From Rhodoglobus sp. (GTDB lineage Bacteria > Actinomycetota > Actinomycetes > Actinomycetales > Microbacteriaceae): DNA of 64,000 nucleotides. The stretch covers positions 1 through 64,000 of the forward strand of contig JAODAQ010000067.1 in the NCBI GenBank assembly GCA_025463515.1. The letters run 5' to 3'. Below the pieces are notes generated by a model. It had not been told where the DNA came from and searched no databases. It was given only the letters and a program-made list of their open reading frames with translations. Of the stretch, positions 1 to 6,682 are shown piece after piece (the first letter of the stretch is position 1; each line of letters starts with the position of its first letter). The position numbers and the translations under genes are program-made.

Positions 1-209
1 AACTCATCAACGACGAGACCGGCATCGCGACGGACACCGTCGAGCTGGACAAGTCGTTCACCGACGACCTGGACATCGACTCCATCTCGATGATGACCAT
101 CGTCGTCAACGCTGAAGAGAAGTTCGACGTCAAGATCCCCGACGAAGAGGTCAAGAACCTCAAGACCGTCGGCGACGCCGTGAGCTTCATCACCGGCGCC
201 CAGGGCTAG
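1..209 (+). CDS. acpP: Acyl carrier protein (5' end outside window)
   Basis: The reading frame from base 3 to the stop at 207-209 gives the last 68 residues of an acyl carrier protein. It contains the D-S-I-S site, whose Ser carries the 4'-phosphopantetheine arm, followed by the acidic helix-II region that docks fatty-acid synthase enzymes. About 10-15 N-terminal residues are missing at the window edge. It lies 76 bp ahead of fabF on the same strand, the usual type II fatty acid synthase order. The protein is cytosolic and carries the growing acyl chain. Confidence 0.93.
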   Translation, partial: LINDETGIATDTVELDKSFTDDLDIDSISMMTIVVNAEEKFDVKIPDEEVKNLKTVGDAVSFITGAQG

Positions 210-285
210 GCAGTATCCGCGGGTGGCCGGCCGGATTCCCGGCTGGCCATCCCCGCAGGACAGTGTTCTCTACACAGGATGTGAC

Positions 286-1524
286 ATGACCAAGAAGATC
301 GTTGTAACAGGCATTGGCGCTACGTCGCCGCTCGGCGGCACCGCCCCCGAATCATGGGCCGCGCTGCTCGCCGGCGAGTCCGGAGCGCACACCCTGCAGC
401 ACGACTGGGTGGCAGAGCTCGAACTCCCCGTCACGTTCGCTGCGGAGGCCAAGGTGCGCCCCGAGGAGGTCCTCGAGCGCGTCGAGTCCAAGCGCCTCGA
501 CCCCTCGAGCCAGTTCGCCCTCATCTCCGCGCGCGAGGCGTGGGCCGACGCGGGCTCGCCCGATGTCGACCCGATCCGCGTCGGCGTCGACTACTCGACC
601 GGCATCGGCGGCCTCTGGACCCTGCTCGACGCCTGGGACACGCTCAAGGCCAAGGGCCCGCGCCGCGTGCTGCCCATGACCATCCCCATGCTCATGCCGA
701 ACGCCGCCTCGGCCGCGATCAGCATGTCGATCCCCTCCCGCGCCTACGCCCGCACGGATGTCTCGGCCTGCGCGTCGAGCACGGAGGCCATCGCGAACGC
801 CTACATGCACCTGCAGGAGGGGCTCGCCGACGTGGTCCTCGCCGGTGGCACGGAGGCCGTCGTGCACCCGCTCCCGATCGCCGCGTTCGCGTCGATGCAG
901 GCGCTCTCCAAGCGCAACGACTCCCCCGCGACCGCCTCGCGCCCCTACGACGTCTCGCGCGACGGCTTCGTGCTCGGCGAGGGCGCCGGCACGATCGTCC
1001 TCGAGACCGAGGAGCACGCACTCGCTCGCGGGGCCCGCATCTACGCGGAGCTCGCCGGCGGCTCGGTCACGAGCGACTCGTACCACATCACCGCACCGGA
1101 CCCGCAGGGCTCGGCCGCCGCGCGCGCCATGCTCGCCGCGATCGAGCAGGCCGGCGCATCCATCACGGATGTCGCGCACATCAACGCCCACGCCACGAGC
1201 ACGCCGGTCGGCGATATCGCAGAGTACAACGCGATGCTGCGCGTGTTCGGCGACCACCTGCCGAACATCGCGGTCTCCGCGACGAAGGGCGCCACCGGGC
1301 ACCTGCTCGGCGGCACGGGTGCGCTCGAGGCGATCTTCACGATCCTCGCGCTGCACAACCGCCTCGCGCCGCCGACGATCAACCTCACCGAGCAGGACCC
1401 GGAGATCCACCTCGACGTCGTGACGTCGCCGCGGGCGCTCGGCGACGGGCCGCTGCTCGCGCTGAGCAACTCGTTCGGGTTCGGCGGTCACAACTCGGTA
1501 GTCGCGTTCCGCTCGTACAACTAG
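286..1524 (+). CDS. fabF: Beta-ketoacyl-ACP synthase II
   Basis: This 412-residue condensing enzyme elongates acyl-ACP with malonyl-ACP. The Cys-His-His active site is complete: Cys162 in SACASS, His302 in NAHATSTPVGD and His339 in KGATGHLLGG. The frame is open from 223, but ATG 286 starts the conserved MTKKIVVTG strand and follows an AGGAT at 276-280, so I chose it. It is the last gene of the fatty-acid operon entering from the left. A copy of a genome-wide intergenic repeat follows the stop directly. Confidence 0.95.
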   Translation: MTKKIVVTGIGATSPLGGTAPESWAALLAGESGAHTLQHDWVAELELPVTFAAEAKVRPEEVLERVESKRLDPSSQFALISAREAWADAGSPDVDPIRVGVDYSTGIGGLWTLLDAWDTLKAKGPRRVLPMTIPMLMPNAASAAISMSIPSRAYARTDVSACASSTEAIANAYMHLQEGLADVVLAGGTEAVVHPLPIAAFASMQALSKRNDSPATASRPYDVSRDGFVLGEGAGTIVLETEEHALARGARIYAELAGGSVTSDSYHITAPDPQGSAAARAMLAAIEQAGASITDVAHINAHATSTPVGDIAEYNAMLRVFGDHLPNIAVSATKGATGHLLGGTGALEAIFTILALHNRLAPPTINLTEQDPEIHLDVVTSPRALGDGPLLALSNSFGFGGHNSVVAFRSYN

Positions 1525-1529
1525 CTGCA

Positions 1530-1565
1530 GGTCTCGATACGGCCGCGGGCGGGCTCTCAACCAGC
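1530..1565 (+). repeat. Interspersed intergenic repeat, copy 1
   Basis: Starts with GGTCTCGATACGGCC and ends with CTCAACCAGC. It is one of five related elements in the window (others at 2295, 32332, 32718 and 53023). The copies share GGTTTCGATACG at one end and CTACTCAACC at the other, with a variable GC-rich hairpin between. This copy overlaps the last codons of the convergent AHSA1 gene. Confidence 0.75.
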
Positions 1566-1964
1566 CAGGTACGGCGCCAGGCGGTCGAGGCAGTCGTTCC
1601 AGCCCTGCAGGTGGTTCGCGCTGTCCTCGTTGGTGTGGAAGTTCTCGTGCACGATCGTGAGCGCCGTGCCGCCGGGCACGGCGTCGAGCGTGATCGTCAC
1701 GAGCGTCTCGGTCGGCTCGCCCTCCCACTGCCAGGTCTGCACGAGCCCGTGCGGCTCGTCGAGTGAGAGGTACTCGCCCACGACCGCCATCCCGCTGACC
1801 GCGGAGGCGATGCGGAAGCGGCCGCCGACGCGCAGGTCGACCTCGCTCACGGCCTCCCACCGCCCCGGCCACATCCAGGCCGCCAGGTCGGCGGCGCTCG
1901 TGAACGCCCGCCAGACGCGCTCAGGGCTCGCCGGAATGATCCGCTCTACGCGCAACTCGGTCAT
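1557..1964 (-). CDS. SRPBCC / AHSA1-like protein
   Basis: A 135-residue protein of the START/Bet v1 fold, AHSA1 branch. It has the RIIPASPERVWRAFT opening, the W-P-G-R-W segment and the NHLQGWNDCLDRL C-terminal helix typical of the family. These are hydrophobic-cavity proteins, usually of unknown ligand, often paired with an ArsR repressor. Here its ATG overlaps the stop of the arsR gene (ATGA at 1961-1964), so the two are translationally coupled. The exact role is unknown. Confidence 0.88.
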   Translation of the reverse strand: MTELRVERIIPASPERVWRAFTSAADLAAWMWPGRWEAVSEVDLRVGGRFRIASAVSGMAVVGEYLSLDEPHGLVQTWQWEGEPTETLVTITLDAVPGGTALTIVHENFHTNEDSANHLQGWNDCLDRLAPYLAG

Positions 1965-2278
1965 GGGTTCTCCTCCAGGTGGTCGATAAGGGCGTCGAGC
2001 GACGAGTTCCAGAACTGCTCCTGAGCAGACAGCCAGGCCGTGGCATCCGTCAGCGAATGCGGCACGAGCGCGCAGGTGCGCACCCGGCCCGCCTTCGCGG
2101 TACGGATGATCCCTGCCGCCTCCAGCACGGTGATGTGCTTCCCCACGGCCGCGAGGGTCATGGTGAGGGGCTCGCCGAGCTGGCTCACGCTGAGCGGGCC
2201 GTGGCGCAGGCGCTCGAGCATCCGGCGCCTCGTCGGGTCGGAGAGAGCGGTGTAGACCGCGTCGAGATTGTTTACCAT
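1961..2278 (-). CDS. ArsR-family winged-helix repressor
   Basis: A 105-residue metalloregulator-type HTH protein. The motif ALSDPTRRRMLERL opens the domain, and the recognition helix lies around TLAAVGKHITVLE. No metal-binding Cys pair is seen, which fits the SdpR/AHSA1-linked branch of the family. The frame is open to 2461, but homology begins at MVNNLDAVYTAL. ATG 2278 sits inside a perfect inverted repeat and lacks a Shine-Dalgarno; ATG 2290 is an alternative. It is likely autoregulatory and controls the coupled AHSA1 gene. Confidence 0.88.
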   Translation of the reverse strand: MVNNLDAVYTALSDPTRRRMLERLRHGPLSVSQLGEPLTMTLAAVGKHITVLEAAGIIRTAKAGRVRTCALVPHSLTDATAWLSAQEQFWNSSLDALIDHLEENP

Positions 2279-2287
2279 TAGGTAAAC
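2270..2287. promoter_or_regulatory. Probable ArsR operator over the start codon
   Basis: GTTTACC (2270-2276) and GGTAAAC (2281-2287) form a perfect 7-bp inverted repeat with the spacer ATTA. The start codon of arsR (2276-2278) lies within it. This is the expected size and symmetry for an ArsR dimer site. Binding by the gene's own product is inferred. Confidence 0.6.
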
Positions 2288-2294
2288 CATTGTA

Positions 2295-2329
2295 GGTTTC
2301 GATACGCGCTTAGCGCTACTCAACCAGCA
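2295..2329 (+). repeat. Interspersed intergenic repeat, copy 2
   Basis: GGTTTCGATACGCGC, then TTA, then GCGCTACTCAACC. The inner GCGC/GCGC arms can form a small hairpin. It lies just upstream of arsR on the opposite strand. Confidence 0.75.
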
Positions 2330-2343
2330 CAGGCATTCAGGAC

Positions 2344-2391
2344 TCGATGAGGCTGGGGCGGCCGTCCGTGGCCACTCCCCAGCCTCATCGA
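2344..2391 (-). terminator. Hairpin terminator of the DUF3145 unit
   Basis: A perfect 15-bp stem has arms 2344-2358 and 2377-2391 (TCGATGAGGCTGGGG and its complement), and the loop carries an inner GGCC pair. It follows the minus-strand DUF3145/small-ORF unit and precedes arsR. The long U tract of E. coli terminators is absent, as is usual in actinobacteria. Confidence 0.65.
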
Positions 2392-2427
2392 CTCCCGAAT
2401 GAGAGTCGAACGAGTGCGGCGCCGCGA

Positions 2428-2580
2428 CTACACCGGCCGGCACCCGTCGTGGATGAAGCACTCGCCCCCGAAGCTGAGCAGGTCGTCCTCTGTGACCAAG
2501 CGCTCAAGCTGTTCCATGTCGATCAGTGACGGAGCCACTTCCTCGACGAGCTCCACGAGCTCCCTGTTCAACGTGTCCAT
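2428..2580 (-). CDS. Small ORF coupled to DUF3145, 50 residues, Cys-containing tail
   Basis: An ATG 3 bases after the DUF3145 stop opens a 50-codon frame ending at 2428. A GGTGGGGTGAG stretch stands just ahead of it. The product is an acidic helical region (MDTLNRELVELVEEVAP...), then LLSFGGEC, then a 12-residue tail with two Cys (C40 and C45) ending in CRPV. I recognise no family. The acidic leader, Gly-Gly and short Cys tail resemble a modified-peptide precursor, but no processing enzyme is in view, and it may simply be a small conserved partner of DUF3145. Stacking after DUF3145 with 3-bp spacing supports translation. Confidence 0.5.
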   Translation of the reverse strand: MDTLNRELVELVEEVAPSLIDMEQLERLVTEDDLLSFGGECFIHDGCRPV

Positions 2581-2583
2581 GTC

Positions 2584-3087
2584 TCACCCCACCTGGTGCA
2601 GCCACACGACTGCGCTGTCCTGGCTCGCGTGGCGGAATGCCTCGAGCTCGTCGTCCCACGCCTGGCCCAGGGCCAGCCGCAGCTCACGGTGGAGTTCGAT
2701 CGCGTTGGCGCCAGCGACGTCCATCGCGTAGCGGACGCGGTCCTCCGGGATCACCGTGTTGCCCACCGTGTCGGTCTGGGCGAAGAAGATGCCGAGGTCG
2801 GGTGTGTGCATCCACCGACCCCCGTCGGTACCGAGCCCGGCATCTTCTGTCACCTCGTACCGCAGGTGCTCCCACCCGCGCAGCGCAGAGGCCAGCTTCG
2901 CCCCGGTGCCCCGCGGGCCCTCCCAGTAGAACTCGGTGCGCTGGGATCCGGGCAGCACGGGCTGCGGGTCCCAGTCGAAATTCACGGCACGCTCGAGGGC
3001 GCGACCAGCCGCCCACTCGATATGTGGGCAGAGCGCACGAGGAGCGGAATGCACAAATAGCACTCCGCGAGCGTGTGAAGCAGTCAC
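2584..3087 (-). CDS. DUF3145 family protein
   Basis: A 167-residue soluble protein matching the actinobacterial DUF3145 family, including GVLFVHSAPRALCPHIEWA at the N-terminus and the WMHTPDLGIFF segment. The function is not established; the gene is commonly found close to fatty-acid synthase genes in this group, as here. No signal peptide or membrane segment is visible. The start at 3087 gives the full family length. A 50-codon ORF follows after 3 bp. Confidence 0.88.
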   Translation of the reverse strand: MTASHARGVLFVHSAPRALCPHIEWAAGRALERAVNFDWDPQPVLPGSQRTEFYWEGPRGTGAKLASALRGWEHLRYEVTEDAGLGTDGGRWMHTPDLGIFFAQTDTVGNTVIPEDRVRYAMDVAGANAIELHRELRLALGQAWDDELEAFRHASQDSAVVWLHQVG

Positions 3088-3279
3088 GATTTCTCCATTC
3101 CGTTGGATGCGACTTCCCCATCGACCCGTGGAACGGCTGTGACTGTGTGTGAAATTGTGCGGCGAACCGCTGGGGCCATTATCGCGGATACCTCACTCGA
3201 ATTACAAGCGTGTCATTGATGAAGATTGCCGCACAGCCGTTGCATAGACTCGGGTCTGGCCTGAAGCGGGAGGAGCCGG

Positions 3280-4488
3280 ATGCGCATCGCCATCGTGAGC
3301 GACTTCTACCTCGACTACGTCGGCGGGCTGCAGACCTCCATGCGCGAGCAGGTCGCCGCACTCGAGTCCGCGGGGCACGAGGTGGTCCTCATCTCCATGG
3401 CCCGCGCCGAGGGCGCCGAGAAGGGGCTGCAGCTGCGCCCCGCCTGGACCGTTCCGGGAGTGCTGCTTCCCGTCAAGGGCGCGACGCGCAAGCTCATCGG
3501 CCGGCTCGCGGCCTTTCTGAGCGACGAGCGCATCGATGTCGTGCACGTGCAGACCGAGTTCGGGCTCGCCCACGCCGCGATCTCGGCCGCGCACGAGCTG
3601 GGAATCCCGGCCGTCCACACCGTGCACACCTTCTACTGGCAGACCACCGGGATCGGCCCGGTGATCGCGACACCGCTCATGCGCTACGGCCTGCAGTACG
3701 TGATGCGGTACCGGATCCCCCGGCGCAGGCTCGTCCGCCGCGCGCCCGACAACCTCCTCCGCAACGTGACCCTCGCCCTCGCGCTGCGGGCCGACACGGT
3801 CGTTTCCCCCTCCGCCCACCAGGCCGACGACCTTCGCGCGGCCGGTGTGGACCAGGTCGTCGTCGTGCCGAACCCGATCGCCCTGTCGCCGCGCCCGCCG
3901 CAGCTGCTCACGGCTCCGCAGCGCCCGCGGTTCCTGTGGGTGGGCCGCTGCGAGGCGGAGAAGCGGCCGCTGGTGTTCGCCGAGGCCGTGCTCGAGGCGC
4001 TCCGCCGCACGGACGACGCGTTCGACGTCGACTTCGTGGGCGACGGGGCCGAGCTCTCCGCCCTGCGCAGGCTCGTGGGCGGGCATCCCCAGGTCACGGT
4101 GCACGGCGGCCTCGACCACGACGCCGTGATCGACCTCATGGATGCCTCGTCGGCGGTCGCCCTCACCTCGGACGGCTTCGACAACCAGCCGATGACCATT
4201 GCCGAGGCATCCAGCCGCTATCGCGGTGTGGTCTACTGCGACCCCAAGCTGCGCGAAGGGCTCAGCCACTCGGGCTACCTGGCGAGCGGGCCGGATGCCA
4301 CGGCGCTGGCCGACGCGCTGGTGCACCTGGTCACGAGCCCGACCGCCCTGCTCGAGCTCTCGGCGGGCGCCCGCACCGACAGTGCGACGTTCTCAGGTTC
4401 CGCGTACGTGGAGCGGATCCTCGCCGCCTACGACAGCGCGACCGTCGCGGGGCGGCCGCGGCGCGGCGGCTCCGCGTCGAGGCCGTAG
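3280..4488 (+). CDS. Glycosyltransferase family 4 (GT-B fold)
   Basis: A 402-residue retaining glycosyltransferase. The N-terminal acceptor domain begins IAIVSDFYLDYVGGLQTSMREQ, with the glycine-rich loop of GT4 enzymes. The C-terminal donor domain has FLWVGRCEAEKRP and the ALTSDGFDNQPMTIAEA region, where the E-x7-E motif normally lies. It resembles alpha-mannosyltransferases that glycosylate phosphatidylinositol or other cell-surface lipids, but the acceptor cannot be read from sequence. GGAGGAG stands 3 bases before the ATG. The last 61 bp overlap the convergent padR gene. Confidence 0.87.
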   Translation: MRIAIVSDFYLDYVGGLQTSMREQVAALESAGHEVVLISMARAEGAEKGLQLRPAWTVPGVLLPVKGATRKLIGRLAAFLSDERIDVVHVQTEFGLAHAAISAAHELGIPAVHTVHTFYWQTTGIGPVIATPLMRYGLQYVMRYRIPRRRLVRRAPDNLLRNVTLALALRADTVVSPSAHQADDLRAAGVDQVVVVPNPIALSPRPPQLLTAPQRPRFLWVGRCEAEKRPLVFAEAVLEALRRTDDAFDVDFVGDGAELSALRRLVGGHPQVTVHGGLDHDAVIDLMDASSAVALTSDGFDNQPMTIAEASSRYRGVVYCDPKLREGLSHSGYLASGPDATALADALVHLVTSPTALLELSAGARTDSATFSGSAYVERILAAYDSATVAGRPRRGGSASRP

Positions 4489-4982
4489 GGCTCGGCCTCC
4501 GCGAGCAGCGCTTCGCAGCGGTTGAGCCACTGCAGCTCGGCCTCCGCGGCCAGCGCCAGGGCGTCGCCGACGAGGCGCTCGGCGAGGGTGGCGGGCTCGC
4601 GGGCGAGGTGCTCCGCGAGCAGGGCGGTCGCGCGTGAGCGCTGCGCGGCGATGAGCGCGGCCGGGTCCGCGCCCGGGAGCGTCAGGGCGAGGGCGAGTTT
4701 CGTGGCGAGCTCGTCGCGCGCGGGCGGTGGCACGGCGCCGGTGAGCCATTCCCGGGCGGCGCGGCGGCCGGTATCCGTGATCTCGTAGAAGACGTGCCCC
4801 GCGGAATCCGTCTCGCCCTTCGTGACCAGTCCGTCGCGCTCGAGGCGCTCAAGGGTGGCGTAGACCTGCCCGACGTTGAGCGGCGAGGGCGCTGCGGTGC
4901 GGCGCTCGAACTCGAGCCGCAGCTGGTAGCCGTAGCACGGGCCCAGCTCGAGGATCGCGAGCAGGCTCTGGCGGATCGACAT
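4428..4982 (-). CDS. PadR-family transcriptional regulator
   Basis: A 184-residue regulator. The PadR winged helix covers about residues 1-90 (ILELGPCYGYQLRLEFE, then NVGQVYATLERLERDGLV, then YEITDTGRRAAREWL), followed by a helical dimerisation domain. The frame is open upstream, but homology begins at MSIRQSLLAI, ATG 4982. That ATG sits in a 32-bp dyad and has no Shine-Dalgarno. It follows the polymerase gene by 31 bp on the same strand. No obvious effector pump lies next to it, so the target is unclear beyond likely autoregulation. Confidence 0.88.
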   Translation of the reverse strand: MSIRQSLLAILELGPCYGYQLRLEFERRTAAPSPLNVGQVYATLERLERDGLVTKGETDSAGHVFYEITDTGRRAAREWLTGAVPPPARDELATKLALALTLPGADPAALIAAQRSRATALLAEHLAREPATLAERLVGDALALAAEAELQWLNRCEALLAEAEPYGLDAEPPRRGRPATVALS

Positions 4983-5013
4983 GCATACACGGTATTGGTC
5001 TACCGGGTATGCA
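4982..5013. promoter_or_regulatory. Dyad at the padR start, probable operator
   Basis: TGCATAC (4982-4988) pairs with GTATGCA (5007-5013), and GGTA (4991-4994) pairs with TACC (5001-5004), all about the same centre. The start codon of padR begins at its left edge and the polymerase stop codon abuts its right edge, so the whole intergenic space is this dyad. Autorepression is inferred. Confidence 0.6.
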
Positions 5014-6657
5014 CTACTTTGCCTCGCCGTAGTTGTCGACGACGGCGACGGTGAGCGGGAACGTGACCGGGAGGTCGCCGAAGAGCAGCTTTCCAGCTTC
5101 GGCCGCGGCGTCGGCGAGGAGCACCCGGACCGACTCGGCGAGGGCTGCGGGCGTGTGCACCACGACCTCGTCGTGCAGGAAGAACACGAGGTGCGGGGCA
5201 TCCGTGAACCAGCCGTCGTCGAGCTCGCGCAGGCGGCGGCGGATGCTCGCCATCCAGCACAGCGCCCACTCTGCCGCGGTGCCCTGCACGATGAAGTTGC
5301 GCGTGAACCTGCCCCACGACCGCGACCGCTCGCGGGCCCGGGAGGTGTCGGCCTCCGAGCGCGCCTCGCTCCAGCCCTCGAAGCGCTGGCCGGGCGGCGA
5401 GCTGCGCCCCAGCATCGTGCTCACGATCTCACCGCGCTCCCCCGCCCGCGCGGCCTCCTCGACCATCGCGATCGCGCGCGGGTAGGCCCTCGCGAGCCGC
5501 GGCATGAGCCGGCCGCTCTCGCCGGTCGTGGCCCCGTACATCGCCCCGAGCATCGCGACCTTGGCCTGGTCGCGCGTCTCGACGGCGCCGCTCGCGACAA
5601 TGCCGGCGTAGAGGTCGCCGGCGGCGCCCGCCTCGACCATGCCGCGGTCGGCGGACATCGCGGCGAGGATGCGGGGCTCGAGCTGGGCGGCGTCGGCAAC
5701 CACGAGCTTCCACCCGTCGTCGGCGACGACCGCGCCGCGCACCTGCTTCGGGAGCTGCAGCGCTCCCCCGCCGCTCGTCGCCCACCGGCCGGTGACCACG
5801 CCGCCCGGAACATAGTCGGGGCGGAACCGCCCGTCGACGACCCAGGTGTCGAGCCAGTGCCATCCGTTGGCGGAGAGCAGCCGCGCGAGCTTCTTGTACT
5901 CGAGCAGCGGCGCGATCGCGGGGTGCTTGAGCTGCTTGAGCTCCCACGACCGCGTGCTCGTGGCCTGAAGCCCGGCCACCCCGAGCGCCTTCAGCAGATC
6001 TGCAGGAGAATCCGGGTTCAGCTCGGGCGATTCGAGCTTCCCGCGCACGACGTCGAGAATCTCCTGCAGTTTCTGCGGGCGCGCGCCCTCCAGCGGGCGC
6101 GGGCCGAGAATCGTCTCGAGGATGGCGTCGTGGGCGTCGGCGCGCCAGGGCAGGCCGGCGAACCGCATCTCCGCGGCGATGAGCGCGCCCGCGGACTCGG
6201 CGGCGATCAGCCGCTGGATGCGGCCCGGCTCCGCGGCGCCCGCGACGGCGGCCCGCTGGAGGGTGAATTCCGCGAGCGGGTCCGCGACCACCGGCAGCAC
6301 GGGCTCCTCGAGGTCGAACAGGGCCTCGCCCGACTCGGGCCGCGGGGCGGCGGCGGCCGGGGCATCCCACACCCCCTGCGGAGCCGACGCGAGCGCCGAG
6401 CCCGCCGTGAGCGTCGAGGAGCGCAGGATCGCGTGGCACAGCCGCAGGTCGAAGCAGCGCTCGACCCGGATGCCCGCCGCGAGCATCTCCGGGTACCACG
6501 CCGCCGTGTCGTCCCACACCCAGCGCGGGTGCTGCGCCTCCTCCTTCGCGACGAAGGCCGCGAGGTCGCCCACGTACTCGACGCCAAGCGCGCCGCCCGC
6601 GTCGCTCAGCCGCGCCGCCATCGTGCGGGCATCTACGCGGGCGAGCACGATGAACAT
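5014..6657 (-). CDS. DNA polymerase I-like protein (bifunctional 3'-5' exonuclease/polymerase family)
   Basis: A 547-residue family A polymerase without the 5'-nuclease domain. Polymerase motif A is ADAAQLEPRIL (catalytic Asp322), motif B is RDQAKVAMLGAMYG (Arg362, Lys366, Tyr374), and motif C is FLHDEVVV (His495, Asp496, Glu497). The N-terminal 130 residues align with a reduced 3'-5' exonuclease fold, but I do not see the DxE metal motif, so proofreading is doubtful. Actinobacteria carry such a short paralogue besides the full-length polA. Its cellular role, presumably repair synthesis, is inferred. Confidence 0.87.
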   Translation of the reverse strand: MFIVLARVDARTMAARLSDAGGALGVEYVGDLAAFVAKEEAQHPRWVWDDTAAWYPEMLAAGIRVERCFDLRLCHAILRSSTLTAGSALASAPQGVWDAPAAAAPRPESGEALFDLEEPVLPVVADPLAEFTLQRAAVAGAAEPGRIQRLIAAESAGALIAAEMRFAGLPWRADAHDAILETILGPRPLEGARPQKLQEILDVVRGKLESPELNPDSPADLLKALGVAGLQATSTRSWELKQLKHPAIAPLLEYKKLARLLSANGWHWLDTWVVDGRFRPDYVPGGVVTGRWATSGGGALQLPKQVRGAVVADDGWKLVVADAAQLEPRILAAMSADRGMVEAGAAGDLYAGIVASGAVETRDQAKVAMLGAMYGATTGESGRLMPRLARAYPRAIAMVEEAARAGERGEIVSTMLGRSSPPGQRFEGWSEARSEADTSRARERSRSWGRFTRNFIVQGTAAEWALCWMASIRRRLRELDDGWFTDAPHLVFFLHDEVVVHTPAALAESVRVLLADAAAEAGKLLFGDLPVTFPLTVAVVDNYGEAK

Positions 6658-6682
6658 GAGTCCATCCTGCCGCGCTGAACCG

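Noticed and set aside
2428-2580. Firm call of the small ORF as a lanthipeptide or other RiPP precursor
   Set aside because: The leader/core look is suggestive, but no modification or export enzyme is within the window, so it is reported only as an ORF of unknown role.
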